This document shows positions 17,686-27,082 of a DNA stretch of 64,000 nucleotides, piece after piece. How positions within the stretch are numbered: position 1 is the first letter of the stretch; each line of letters starts with the position of its first letter. Source of the DNA: an uncultured Sterolibacterium sp. (GTDB lineage: Bacteria; Pseudomonadota; Gammaproteobacteria; Burkholderiales; Rhodocyclaceae); contig CAILCO010000087.1 in the NCBI GenBank assembly GCA_903832735.1, positions 17,654-81,653 of the forward strand, in the 5' to 3' direction. The notes beneath the pieces were generated by a model. It saw only the letters and a list, made by a program, of their open reading frames with translations, was not told the origin of the DNA and searched no databases. The position numbers were made by a program, and so were the translations under genes.

Positions 17686-18651
17686 ATGATCAAGCAATTC
17701 ATTGCGCTATTTCTGACGGTTCTGTTCGCGCTCGTTCCAGGGACGGTGTCGGCGCAAGCCTATCCGGTCAAGCCTATCAAACTGGTCGTCGGCTTCCCGC
17801 CCGGCGGCGCCAACGACACCCTGGCGCGCCTGCTGGCGCAGAAACTCAACGAGGCCTGGGGCCAGTCGGTGTTTGTCGAGAACAAGCCGGGGGCCAACGC
17901 CATCATCGCCACCGACTATGTCGCCAGGTCCGCGCCCGACGGCTACACGCTGTATGTCGGCGCGACCGGCGCGATGACCGTCAATCCGGCGCTTTATCAA
18001 AAGCTCTCCTACGATCCGGTGAAGGATTTCGTTTCGGTCGTCCAGATTGCCTCCTGTGCGATGGTGATGGTGGTGAATCCGTCGCGGCCGGCGAAGACCC
18101 TTGCCCAGTTCATCGAACAAGCCAAGGCGAAGCCGGGCAAGTTCTCCTACGCTTCGGGTTCGACGCCCTTTCAGATGGCCACCGAACTGTTCAAGATGCA
18201 GGCAGGCATCGATATCATCCATATCCCGTACAAGGGCAGCGCGCAGGCGATCATGGCCGGCGTCGCGGGCGACACCGACCTGGTGACGGTGGATTTGCCG
18301 CCGGCGTTGCCGCAAATCCGCGCCGGCAAGTTGCGCGCTCTGGCCGTAACCAGTCTCAATCGCGCGTCGGTGGCGCCGGAGATACCGACCGTCTCCGAAT
18401 CGGGACTGCCCAACTTCGATACCGGGGTATGGACCGGCATCTTCGCGCCGGCCGGAACGCGCAAGGAAATAGTCGACAAGCTGCACGACACGGTGTTGCA
18501 GATCATCAAGACGGATGAATTCAAGGCGCGCCTCACCGAGCTAGGCTTCGAACCCAGCAATCTCTCGCAACTGCAGTTCGCCGCGCAGGTCAAGGCGGAG
18601 ATCGCCAAGTGGACCAAAGTTGCGCGGGAAAGCAATATCAAGATCGAATAA
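17686..18651 (+). CDS. tripartite tricarboxylate transporter (Bug) periplasmic receptor 1
   Basis: 321 residues with a signal peptide (MIKQFIALFLTVLFALVPG, cut after about VSA). Bug family marks: YPVKPIKLVVGFPPGGANDTLAR, VFVENKPGANAIIATDYVA, APDGYTLYVG, GDTDLVTVDLPPALPQIRAGKLRALAV and IFAPAGTRKEIVDKLHD. Such receptors bind small carboxylates. Start ATG 17686 with GGAGGAGG. No TctA/TctB membrane subunits are in the window, so it either shares distant ones or acts as a sensor. Confidence 0.93.
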   Translation: MIKQFIALFLTVLFALVPGTVSAQAYPVKPIKLVVGFPPGGANDTLARLLAQKLNEAWGQSVFVENKPGANAIIATDYVARSAPDGYTLYVGATGAMTVNPALYQKLSYDPVKDFVSVVQIASCAMVMVVNPSRPAKTLAQFIEQAKAKPGKFSYASGSTPFQMATELFKMQAGIDIIHIPYKGSAQAIMAGVAGDTDLVTVDLPPALPQIRAGKLRALAVTSLNRASVAPEIPTVSESGLPNFDTGVWTGIFAPAGTRKEIVDKLHDTVLQIIKTDEFKARLTELGFEPSNLSQLQFAAQVKAEIAKWTKVARESNIKIE

Positions 18652-18687
18652 GACTGGTCGGCGCAGGTGCCCGCCCGACAACCGGAT

Positions 18688-19662
18688 ATGAAACTTACGG
18701 CCATGGCAAGAATCGGCTGCGTGCTCGCGGCGCTGCTCGCGTTCGTCCCGGGGATCGCGTCGGCCCAGTCCTATCCGCTCAAGCCGATCAAACTGGTGGT
18801 GGGGTTTCCGCCAGGGCCCGGCGTCGACATCCTGGCCCGGATGATGGCGCAGAAACTCAGCAAGGCCTGGGGCCAGTCGGTATTCGTGGAGAACAAGCCG
18901 GGCGCCGATGCCATCATTGCCACCGACTTCGTTGCCAAGTCCGCGCCAGACGGTTACACGCTGTATGTCGGCGCGAGCGGCGCGATGAGCTTCAATCCGG
19001 GGCTTTATGAAAAGCTGCCCTACGACCCGGTCAGGGATTTCACCCCGGCCGTCCAGATCGCCTCCTATCCGCTGGTGATGGCGGTGCCCCCGTCGCGGCA
19101 AACGAAGAGCGTCGCCGAGTTTATCCAACTCGCCAAGGCGAAGCCGGGCAAGCTCAGCTACGCTTCGGGTTCGTCGCCCTTCCAGGTGGTCACTGAGCTG
19201 TTCAAGAAGCAGGCGGGAATCGATATCCTGCATATCCCGTACAAGGGCAGCGTGCAGGCGATACTCGCGGCGATGGCCGGCGACACCGACCTGGTGACGG
19301 TGGACCTGCCGTCGGCGCTGCCGCAACTCCGCGCCGGCAAGCTCCTGGGCCTCGCCGTATCGAGCCCGCAACGATCGATGATAGTGCCGGACCTGCAAAC
19401 CATGGCAGAATCGGGGCTGCCGAATTTCAACGTCGTGCTCTGGTCCGGCATCTTCGCGCCGGCCGGAACACCGAAAGAAGTGATCGACAAGTTACACGAC
19501 GCGGTGGCGCAGATACTCGTGATGGCTGACGTCAAAGCGCGCTTCGCCGAACTGGGCTATGAACCCGGCACTCTTTCGCAGGCGCAGTTCGCCGCGCTGC
19601 TCAAGGCCGATGTAGCCAAGTGGACCCGGGCTGCGCGGGAGAGCAATATCCACGTCGACTGA
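18688..19662 (+). CDS. tripartite tricarboxylate transporter (Bug) periplasmic receptor 2
   Basis: 324 residues, clearly a tandem paralogue of the preceding receptor, with long stretches identical (AWGQSVFVENKPGA, HIPYKGS, GDTDLVTVDLP). Signal peptide MKLTAMARIGCVLAALLAF with cleavage after about ASA. The ligand loop differs: FPPGPGVDILARMMAQ in place of FPPGGANDTLARLLAQ, so ligand choice may differ. It begins 36 bases after the first copy. Start ATG 18688; ATG 18703 is also possible. Confidence 0.92.
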   Translation: MKLTAMARIGCVLAALLAFVPGIASAQSYPLKPIKLVVGFPPGPGVDILARMMAQKLSKAWGQSVFVENKPGADAIIATDFVAKSAPDGYTLYVGASGAMSFNPGLYEKLPYDPVRDFTPAVQIASYPLVMAVPPSRQTKSVAEFIQLAKAKPGKLSYASGSSPFQVVTELFKKQAGIDILHIPYKGSVQAILAAMAGDTDLVTVDLPSALPQLRAGKLLGLAVSSPQRSMIVPDLQTMAESGLPNFNVVLWSGIFAPAGTPKEVIDKLHDAVAQILVMADVKARFAELGYEPGTLSQAQFAALLKADVAKWTRAARESNIHVD

Positions 19663-19740
19663 CGCCCGCCGGCAGGTCATTGCCCGGGATCGAGTTAATG
19701 CGCACAATCCGTTATATTTTGACCTTACGCTGAGGACGAC

Positions 19741-21456
19741 ATGCGCAAATACCTGCACATCCATCTTGAGGAACGCTCTGTCGAAACAGAGGAACTGCAG
19801 GGCGAGGCAATCATCCGCACCGGTCGCCACTATATCGCCAAGACCCTCCTGGCAGGCGGGTCGGCCAGCGTCGATCCGCTGTCGCGGGAGAATCCGCTGA
19901 TTTTCTCCGCGGGTCCTTTTGCCGGCAGCAATTTCTCCAACGCCAACCGGATCAGCGTCGGCTGCAAGAGTCCCCTGACAGGCGGCATCAAGGAAGCCAA
20001 TTCGGGCGGCACCTTCGGCTTTGCCCTGGGCCAGATCGAAACGGCGGGACTCACGCTGTACGGTGCCTCGGACCAATGGGTGGTCATCCGCATCACCAAA
20101 GAAGGAAGCATTTCTTTCGAAAGCGCCGAACCCTATATGGGCCTGGGCAACAACGATGCGGCGGCGCTGCTGTTCGAGCGCTATGGAGAAAAAATCAGTT
20201 TCGCCCTTTGCGGCCCGGTCGGCGAATACCTGGGTCTGGTCGCGGGCATCGCCTTCGCCGATACCGACGGGCGGCCTTCGCGGCTCGCCGCAAGAGGCGG
20301 CGTCGGTGCCGTCATGGGCAGCAAGAAGGTCAAGGCCATCGTCGTCGACATGCATCGGATGCCGCCATTTCATGACCGCAAAAAACTCATGGGCGCGATC
20401 CGCGAATACGGTGCCAGGCTCGGCAAGGAACCGGCGATCGATTCCTTCAAGCGCGTCGGCACCGCGGCGATGGGCGACATGCTGAACCTGATCGGCGGAC
20501 TTCCGGTGAACAATTTCAGCAACGGCCAGTTGGTCAATCCGGCCAAGGAAACCTTCAAGCTGGGCGGGGACCATATCCGCGAACTCAATTTGAGTCGCGG
20601 CGGGGAACCGACGCACGCCTGCATGCCGGGCTGCCTGATCGAATGCAGCAACATCTACGTCGACCGGAATGGCAAGGAACTCGTCTCCCCGCTGGAATAC
20701 GAGACTCTCGGCCTGATGGGCAGCAACTGCGGCTTGTCGGACCCGGACGACGTGGCTTTGCTCAACGCCGTGGCCAACGACCTGGGCGTCGACACCATCG
20801 AGGTAGGGGCCATGCTCGGCGTACTGATGGAAGCCGGCGAAGCCGCATTCGGCGATCTCGACTTCATGATGGCAGCCCTGGAGGAGATGCGCCGGGGCAG
20901 CGAACGCGGCCGCCTCCTGGCCCAGGGCACCGCACGCGTCGGCGCCCATTACCGGGTCGCCCGGGTTCCGGTCATCAAGGGACAGGCGATCAGCGCCTAC
21001 GATCCGCGCATCGTCGAGGTGACCGGAATCTCGATGATGCTGACCGCGCAAGGTGCCGATCACACCTCGGGGAACGTGCCCGCATACGATTGTGTCGGCA
21101 AGACCACCGCGGAACTGGTCGCCGTCAGCCTTGCGGCACAGACCGCCTCGGCCGCGGTCGACTCCCTGGGCCTGTGCATCTTCGGCCGCGCCGTCACCAA
21201 TGTCAGCGCGGAGCTCATCGTCACCGCGCTCAATGATGCCCACGGCACCCAGCTGGCTCCGTCCTTCATCCAGACCCTGGGCCGCGAGGCGTTATTGATG
21301 GAATGGGAATTCAACAAGGCTGCGGGATTTTCCGAGAAGGACGACGAACTCCCGGCATTCTTCTATGCCGAGGCCCTCGCGCCGACCGGCAATACGGCGC
21401 GTCATCGAAGCGCTGAGGTCAATCGCCAACTGCAGGCCTTGCTGGCCGCTGCTTGA
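19741..21456 (+). CDS. aldehyde ferredoxin oxidoreductase family tungsten/molybdenum enzyme
   Basis: 571 residues, AOR family: N-terminal tungstopterin domain with PLIFSAGPFAGSNFSNANRIS and SVGCKSPLTGGIKEANSGG. Cluster ligands are likely Cys294, Cys298, Cys302 (CMPGCLIEC) and Cys479 (SLGLCIFG). Members oxidise aldehydes to acids or reduce acids, or in the BamB branch act on aromatic CoA esters. The first ligand spacing is C-x3-C rather than the C-x2-C of the archaeal enzyme. No ferredoxin partner is adjacent. It shares the island with a MoaD-like gene, which could serve the pterin cofactor. Confidence 0.9.
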   Translation: MRKYLHIHLEERSVETEELQGEAIIRTGRHYIAKTLLAGGSASVDPLSRENPLIFSAGPFAGSNFSNANRISVGCKSPLTGGIKEANSGGTFGFALGQIETAGLTLYGASDQWVVIRITKEGSISFESAEPYMGLGNNDAAALLFERYGEKISFALCGPVGEYLGLVAGIAFADTDGRPSRLAARGGVGAVMGSKKVKAIVVDMHRMPPFHDRKKLMGAIREYGARLGKEPAIDSFKRVGTAAMGDMLNLIGGLPVNNFSNGQLVNPAKETFKLGGDHIRELNLSRGGEPTHACMPGCLIECSNIYVDRNGKELVSPLEYETLGLMGSNCGLSDPDDVALLNAVANDLGVDTIEVGAMLGVLMEAGEAAFGDLDFMMAALEEMRRGSERGRLLAQGTARVGAHYRVARVPVIKGQAISAYDPRIVEVTGISMMLTAQGADHTSGNVPAYDCVGKTTAELVAVSLAAQTASAAVDSLGLCIFGRAVTNVSAELIVTALNDAHGTQLAPSFIQTLGREALLMEWEFNKAAGFSEKDDELPAFFYAEALAPTGNTARHRSAEVNRQLQALLAAA

Positions 21457-21492
21457 AGTGATGGTTATGAAACTCCCCGAGCGTCGCGCTTC

Positions 21493-22470
21493 ATGAGCGC
21501 CAGCATACTCGTCGCCGGCTGCGGCGCCATCGGCGGCATCTACGCCGCCCACCTGGCAAAAGTGGCCAACGTGACGGCGTACGACACCAATCCCGCCCAC
21601 GTTGCGGCGATCAACCGGGACGGGCTGAAGATTAGCGGCCGGACCGAAGCGCACGCCCGCATCGAGGCGCTGGGCGCCGCCGATCAGCTAGCCGGGCGCC
21701 GCTTCGATGCCCTCATCATCGCGGTCAAGTCCTTGTACACGGCTGACCTGCTCCGCACCCTGCTGCCCAGGCTGACAGGCCGTCCGCTGATATACACGCT
21801 GCAAAACGGACAGGGCAACGTCGAACTCCTGCTCGCCGCCTGCGACTGGGACGTGGCGCAAGGCATGACCTGGGAAGCGGGGGAATACCACGGGCCCGGC
21901 CAGATCCGCCACCTGATCCATGGTTCCGTGTCCTGGATGGGTCCAGCACGCGGATCGCTCGAAGGTGCCGAACGACTCGCCGAGTTGCTGGACCGAGCCG
22001 GACTGCCCACCCGGGCGACAGCCGATCCGCGCGGCGCGATCTGGTCGAAGTTCATCTTCAACTGCGCCATGAATCCGGTCAGCGCGCTGCTGCGCGGAAT
22101 CCCGGAGGCGAAATACCAGAGCGAGGAAGTCTATGAACTGCTCAGGGACATGGTCGCGGAGGGCCTGCGCGTGGCGCAGGGCCTGGGCATCACGCCGCTG
22201 TACCCGCCGCTGCAGATCGTCGAGGATGTCCGTGCCGGCAAGATTCCGCTGCCCCGCCATCCCGGCTCGATGGCTCAGGACATGGAGCGCGGCGCACCCA
22301 TCGAAATCGACGCGCTGACCGGCTACATGATCCGCAAGGCGGCCGAGGTCGGCGTGCCCGTGCCGATGCATGAAGCGGTCTATCGCTTGATGAAAGGGCT
22401 GGAGTTCGGCACAAGGACGGTTCGCGAGCGGACCGATTTGAACAGTTCCAAGATGAGGTCCCCTACATGA
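21493..22470 (+). CDS. ketopantoate reductase-like oxidoreductase (ApbA/PanE family)
   Basis: 325 residues. N-terminal Rossmann motif ILVAGCGAIGGIYAAHLA for NADP(H); family marks TLQNGQGN and IWSKFIFNCAMNPVSALLRG (catalytic Lys). C-terminal helical domain contains HPGSMAQDMERGAPIEIDAL. True pantoate enzymes lie elsewhere in most genomes; in a catabolic cluster this family often reduces a 2-keto acid or oxidises a 2-hydroxy acid, which would suit the ThDP enzyme it overlaps by four bases. Confidence 0.88.
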   Translation: MSASILVAGCGAIGGIYAAHLAKVANVTAYDTNPAHVAAINRDGLKISGRTEAHARIEALGAADQLAGRRFDALIIAVKSLYTADLLRTLLPRLTGRPLIYTLQNGQGNVELLLAACDWDVAQGMTWEAGEYHGPGQIRHLIHGSVSWMGPARGSLEGAERLAELLDRAGLPTRATADPRGAIWSKFIFNCAMNPVSALLRGIPEAKYQSEEVYELLRDMVAEGLRVAQGLGITPLYPPLQIVEDVRAGKIPLPRHPGSMAQDMERGAPIEIDALTGYMIRKAAEVGVPVPMHEAVYRLMKGLEFGTRTVRERTDLNSSKMRSPT

Positions 22471-24197
22471 CAACATGCTCCACAGCCCATTACTTTCTCG
22501 AAGGCCTGCAGGAAATCGGCGTCGAGTACCTGTTCTGCAACCTGGGTACCGACCACGCGCCGATCATCGAGGAAATCGCCCGCTGGAAGAGGGAGGGCCG
22601 CACGCCGCCAGAAGCGATCCTCTGCCCGCACGAGAATCTGGCCATGCACATGGCCGCCGGTTACGCCATGTGCACCGGCCGCGCCCAGGCGGTGCTGGTG
22701 CATGTCGATGCCGGTACGGCCAACGCCGCGATGGGCATGCACAACCTCTGTCGGTCGCGGGTGCCGGTGCTGGTCATGGCCGGCAAGGCGCCCTACACCC
22801 AGCACGGCGAGCTTCTCGGGACGCGCGACACCTACGTCAATTTCCTCCAGGAACCCTACGACATGGCGAGCCTGGTGCGGCCCTACGTCAAGTGGTCCTG
22901 GGACCTTCCGGCCGGCATCGTGGTCAAGGAAGCCTTGCGGCGCGCCCATACGATGATGCACACCGAGCCACAAGGCCCGGCCTACCTGACGATTTCGCGC
23001 GAGGTGCTGGCAGCCGAACACGCGCAGGAAAACGTCCGCTCCTACCCGGCGGAGCGCTACGGTCCCGGACAGATCAGGGGCATCGACGACGAGGCGATAG
23101 CCACGATTGCAGAGCGCCTGCTCGCGGCCAAACGGCCGATTCTGATCACCGCCTATGCCGGCCGCAACCCGGCGACCCCGGGGCTGATCGATGACCTGGC
23201 GCGTTTTGCCGGGATCAAGGTATACGAGTCCAACCCCATCCACCTCAACATCGCGCACGACTCGCCGTGCTTCTCGGGTTTCCTCGCCGGACGCGATCTG
23301 CACGAAGCCGATTTCGGCCTGCTGGTCGACGTCGACGTACCGTGGATTCCCAGCCTCGCCCGCGAAAATCCGGATACCTGGTGGGCGCACATCGATGTGG
23401 ACACGGTGAAGAAGGACTTCCCGATGTGGACCTTTCCCGGGCAGCTGCGCGTCCAGGGGGACAGCCGCCGGGTCCTCGAGCGTCTGCTCGAGGTCGTGCG
23501 TGCCAAGGCCGGCGCCTCCTACCGCAGCGAAGCGCAGGCGCGGCTCGGGACGCTTACCGAACGGCGCACAGCGGCCGACGCCGCGGCCGGCGTCGCGCTC
23601 AAGCCGGGCGCGCCCGGTCGCATCAACCCCGCCTATGTCGCCGCGGAACTCTCGCGCATCATGGGCGAGGACGACATCCTGGTGCAGGAGTGCATCACCA
23701 ACGTCATCCCGGTGCTCAGCCATATCCGCCGCAACAAGCCCGGGACGGTGTTCGGCAACGGCGGCGGCGGTCTCGGTTTCGGCGGCGGCGTGGCGCTGGG
23801 TGCCAAGCTCGCCCATCCCGAACGCAAGGTCTTCTACGTCACCGGCGACGGCAGCTTCATCTTCTCGGGTCCGACCGCGCTGTTCATGGTGGCGAAACGC
23901 CAGGACCTGCCGATCTTCACCGTCGTCCTCGACAATTGCGGCTGGGGTGCGGTGAAGGGCGCGACGCAGCGCGTCTATCCCGCAGGCGCCGCGCAGACCG
24001 CCGGCGCCTATCAATCCTTCCTCGGCGCCGATACGCATTACGAGAAGATTGCCGGGACCGTCGGCGCCTACGGCGAACGCGTCGAGGATCCGGAAGATCT
24101 GCGCGCCGCACTGGCCCGCTGTCTCGCCGCGCTCGACGAGGGCAGATCGGCGATACTGGTGGTGCGCGTCGAACCTGTCGAAGCCATCCGGGAATAG
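22467..24197 (+). CDS. thiamine diphosphate-dependent enzyme (benzoylformate decarboxylase/acetolactate synthase type)
   Basis: 576 residues with the three ThDP-enzyme domains. Catalytic Glu lies in CPHENLAMHMAAGYA; the Mg-ThDP motif is GDGSFIFSGPTALF ending in VLDN about 25 residues later. The middle domain lacks an obvious FAD site. The substrate cannot be read from sequence; likely reactions are decarboxylation or ligation of a 2-keto acid. ATG overlaps the stop of the reductase gene, so both are translated together. Confidence 0.88.
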   Translation: MTTCSTAHYFLEGLQEIGVEYLFCNLGTDHAPIIEEIARWKREGRTPPEAILCPHENLAMHMAAGYAMCTGRAQAVLVHVDAGTANAAMGMHNLCRSRVPVLVMAGKAPYTQHGELLGTRDTYVNFLQEPYDMASLVRPYVKWSWDLPAGIVVKEALRRAHTMMHTEPQGPAYLTISREVLAAEHAQENVRSYPAERYGPGQIRGIDDEAIATIAERLLAAKRPILITAYAGRNPATPGLIDDLARFAGIKVYESNPIHLNIAHDSPCFSGFLAGRDLHEADFGLLVDVDVPWIPSLARENPDTWWAHIDVDTVKKDFPMWTFPGQLRVQGDSRRVLERLLEVVRAKAGASYRSEAQARLGTLTERRTAADAAAGVALKPGAPGRINPAYVAAELSRIMGEDDILVQECITNVIPVLSHIRRNKPGTVFGNGGGGLGFGGGVALGAKLAHPERKVFYVTGDGSFIFSGPTALFMVAKRQDLPIFTVVLDNCGWGAVKGATQRVYPAGAAQTAGAYQSFLGADTHYEKIAGTVGAYGERVEDPEDLRAALARCLAALDEGRSAILVVRVEPVEAIRE

Positions 24198-24235
24198 CCT
24201 CGCTAAGCAACGTCAACCAACAACCAAGGAACAGC

Positions 24236-25222
24236 ATGAAAAATGTCATCGACGTGCACACCCACATGCTCAGCAACGAGTGGGTAGACCTGCTGCAGGC
24301 GCATGGCGGTCCGCGGTACAGCGTCATGCCGATAAAGACCGGGCAGCGCGTCGTGCACCTCCATGGCGCACCCTTCATGACCTTGACCGAGGGTATGTTC
24401 GACTACGACCTGAGGGTGAGAAGCATGAACCAGGCGCGAGTCGATCTCGCCGTCGTGTCGCTGACTTGTCCGAACGTCTTCTGGGGCGGAGCGGAAATCA
24501 GCACGCGTGCTGCGCGCCTGATGAACGACGACATGGCACAGGGACAACGCGCGCATCCCGACCGCATCCGCTGGTTTGCTGCGCTGCCCTGGCAGTACCC
24601 GGAAGCTGCCGTCGCCGAACTCGAACGCGCCGTCGCCGCAGGTGCCGTGGGCGTCATGGTCCTGGGCAACATCGCCGGAAGCGAACTGACCGACCCGCTG
24701 TTCGCCCCGATCTGGCGGGAGATCGAACGCAGAGCGCTGCCGGTGTTGCTGCATCCGACAGCCCCCCCGGGTCTCTCGGAAATGAATATGGTGCCGTACA
24801 ACCTGGTGGCCTCCACGGGTTTCCTGTTCGACACGACGCTGGCCGTAGTGCGCATGATCTTCGACGGCTTCTTCGACCGCTATCCCGATCTCAAACTGAT
24901 CGCCTCGCATGGCGGCGGCACCTTGCCCTACATCATCGGACGGTTGGATCAGTGCTACGACAACATGCCAGCCTGCCGCGAAAAGATTGCGCAGAAGCCG
25001 AGCGCCTACTTGAGGCGCATCTATCTCGACTCGGTCGTCTATAGCCAGGAAGCGCTGGAATTGTGCGTGACCACCGCCGGAGAAGAGAACCTCCTGTATG
25101 GTTCCGACTACCCGCACAACATCGGCGACATGGCCGGCTGCCTGGCGCGGGTCGACGCCCTGCCGGCGGCGCGTCGGGACAAGGCGCGCGGCGGCAATGC
25201 CGAGCGCATCTTCCGCCTGTGA
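24236..25222 (+). CDS. amidohydrolase-family decarboxylase (ACMSD-like)
   Basis: 328 residues, TIM-barrel metal enzyme of the amidohydrolase 2 group that includes aminocarboxymuconate-semialdehyde decarboxylase and dihydroxybenzoate decarboxylases. Metal ligands: HTH in VIDVHTHML, His in LLHPTAPPG, His in IASHGGGTLPY and Asp in YGSDYPHN. Start ATG 24236 with AAGGA upstream; a longer frame from 23267 is the shadow of the ThDP gene. Probably a non-oxidative decarboxylase of an aromatic or ring-cleavage acid. Confidence 0.88.
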   Translation: MKNVIDVHTHMLSNEWVDLLQAHGGPRYSVMPIKTGQRVVHLHGAPFMTLTEGMFDYDLRVRSMNQARVDLAVVSLTCPNVFWGGAEISTRAARLMNDDMAQGQRAHPDRIRWFAALPWQYPEAAVAELERAVAAGAVGVMVLGNIAGSELTDPLFAPIWREIERRALPVLLHPTAPPGLSEMNMVPYNLVASTGFLFDTTLAVVRMIFDGFFDRYPDLKLIASHGGGTLPYIIGRLDQCYDNMPACREKIAQKPSAYLRRIYLDSVVYSQEALELCVTTAGEENLLYGSDYPHNIGDMAGCLARVDALPAARRDKARGGNAERIFRL

Positions 25223-25265
25223 CCGGACGACTTCCGCGGCCGGCCGGCGAAAACCGGCGAAGCCG

Positions 25266-26453
25266 ATGAAAGTACTGATAGTCGGCGCGGGCATCGGCGG
25301 CTTGACTGCCGCGCTGGCCCTGCAGGAGCGCGGTTGCGATGTCCAGGTGCTGGAGCAGGCAGCCGAACTGCGCGAGGTGGGCGCCGGGCTGCAACTCAGC
25401 CCCAATGGTTTGCGGCCGCTGTATGGCCTCGGCCTGGGTGGGTCATTGCGCGCCTGCGCCAGCGAACCCGCGGGCAAAAACATCCGCCTGTGGAGCACCG
25501 GCCAGACCTGGAAGCTGTTCGATCTCGGCGCGACCTCCGTAGAGCAGTATGGCTATCCTTACTTCACGATGCACCGCGCTAAGCTGCATCAGGTGCTCGC
25601 GGATGCGCTGCGCGCCAGGAAACGGGATGCGCTGACGCTAGCCGCGAAGTGTGTGAGCTACGCGCAGACGGATGACGGCGTGGCGCTGAAGCTGGCCGAT
25701 GGGCGCGAATTCCACGCTGACCTCTTGATCGGCGCGGACGGCGTGCATTCGCGAATTCGCGAGCAGACTTTCGGAACCGATCAGCCGAAGTTTTCCGGCT
25801 GTCTTGCCTGGCGCGGCGTCATCAGTATGGACAGCCTGCCGCAACACCTGCGCTCTACGGTCGGCACCAACTGGGTAGGACCGGGCGCCCATGTGATCCA
25901 CTATCCGTTGAGCGGCGGGACGCTGATGAACTTCGTCGGAATCGTCGAGCGCGACGACTGGCAGATCGAGTCATGGACACAGAAGGGCACGCACCAGGAA
26001 TGCCATGCCGACTTCGCGGGCTGGCACGACGATGTCCATGAACTGATCCGGAACATCGAGGTGCCCTACAAGTGGGCCCTGATGGCGCGGGATCCGATGC
26101 CGCAGTGGTCATCCCGCCGGGTCACCCTGCTCGGCGACGCCTGCCACCCGACGCTGCCGTTTCTCGCCCAGGGTGCCGTGATGGCTATCGAGGACGGCTA
26201 TATCCTCGCGCGCTGTCTCGAAAAGTATGCCTCCGATCCGGCGCTGGCCCTGGAGAAATACCAGGAAGCGCGCATCGAGCGCACCACCAGCATCGTCCTG
26301 CGTTCAAGCGAAAACAGGCGGCGCTTCCACAATTCCGCGCTGGCCTCCGCCGCCGGCGCAGCCGCCTATGTCGATCGCGAGTGGACCGAGGCGAAGGTCC
26401 GGGAGCGCTACGACTGGCTGTTCCGCTACAACGTGGACGAGGTGCCGATCTAG
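25266..26453 (+). CDS. FAD-dependent aromatic monooxygenase (salicylate hydroxylase-like)
   Basis: 395 residues, group A flavoprotein hydroxylase. GxGxxG motif VGAGIGGLTAALALQERG at the N-terminus, the DG motif LLIGADGVHSRIRE, and the GD motif LLGDACHPTLPFLAQGA. C-terminal REWTEAKVRERYDWLFRYNVDEVP is typical of salicylate or 6-hydroxynicotinate hydroxylase relatives. It needs O2 and NAD(P)H, which is at odds with the anaerobic look of the other island enzymes. Start ATG 25266 (MKVLIVGAG). Confidence 0.9.
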   Translation: MKVLIVGAGIGGLTAALALQERGCDVQVLEQAAELREVGAGLQLSPNGLRPLYGLGLGGSLRACASEPAGKNIRLWSTGQTWKLFDLGATSVEQYGYPYFTMHRAKLHQVLADALRARKRDALTLAAKCVSYAQTDDGVALKLADGREFHADLLIGADGVHSRIREQTFGTDQPKFSGCLAWRGVISMDSLPQHLRSTVGTNWVGPGAHVIHYPLSGGTLMNFVGIVERDDWQIESWTQKGTHQECHADFAGWHDDVHELIRNIEVPYKWALMARDPMPQWSSRRVTLLGDACHPTLPFLAQGAVMAIEDGYILARCLEKYASDPALALEKYQEARIERTTSIVLRSSENRRRFHNSALASAAGAAAYVDREWTEAKVRERYDWLFRYNVDEVPI

Positions 26454-26502
26454 GAAACCACTGCGAACCATGGTGCGCAACCGGACATCCGTCAGAAGCG
26501 CA

Positions 26503-27036
26503 TCATTTTTTGGCAGCGCGCCGCGTACCGATTCTCGCCGAAGGGGTGCCGCCGGTCATGATCTCCTGCGGTGAAATAACCGCGTCGTGGCCCTGCAGAA
26601 ATTCCTCAAGCAGATCCAAAAGAAGTTTCTGCTTGTCCTTCGGCAGTCCGCCCAGGACGACATCCCGCGCCTGCTTCGTCGCTGGCGCTATCTCGGCGAG
26701 CAGGCGCTGACCGGCCTTCGACAGTCTGAGGCGCATGCGCCGCCGGTCATTCTCGTTCACCGCGCGCTCTATCAGTCCGCGCTCGGAGAGCAGCCGGATG
26801 ACCAAGCCGACGGTCGAGCGGTCCTGCCCGATCAACCGGCCCAGCGCGATCTGATCCACGTCGGGGAAGTCGTGCAGCGCGCAAAGCGCGCCGTACTGGG
26901 AGGGCGTCATGGCGAAGTCCCGGCAGAGCTTGACGAAGATCGCCGCCGACACCTGACTGCAACGCTTGAGCAGGAAGCCGGGGCGCCTGAAAACGTCGCC
27001 CAGTACCCCTTTATCGTTCATTCCGCGAGGCTCCAT
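26503..27036 (-). CDS. MarR family transcriptional regulator
   Basis: 177 residues; ATG 27021 (MNDKGVLGD) is an alternative start. Winged helix: MTPSQYGALCALHDFP, recognition region LGRLIGQDRSTVGLVIRLLSERGLIER, wing NENDRRRMRLRLSKAGQRLL. MarR proteins usually repress catabolic genes until an aromatic ligand binds. It faces the flavin monooxygenase gene end to end and is divergent from ribBA. A 15-bp site upstream of it recurs at the island promoter, so it probably controls the island and itself. Confidence 0.92.
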   Translation of the reverse strand: MEPRGMNDKGVLGDVFRRPGFLLKRCSQVSAAIFVKLCRDFAMTPSQYGALCALHDFPDVDQIALGRLIGQDRSTVGLVIRLLSERGLIERAVNENDRRRMRLRLSKAGQRLLAEIAPATKQARDVVLGGLPKDKQKLLLDLLEEFLQGHDAVISPQEIMTGGTPSARIGTRRAAKK

Positions 27037-27082
27037 TTCGCGTTCCGCGACTCAGGCCGCGAAACAATCAGCCGATCACCGA

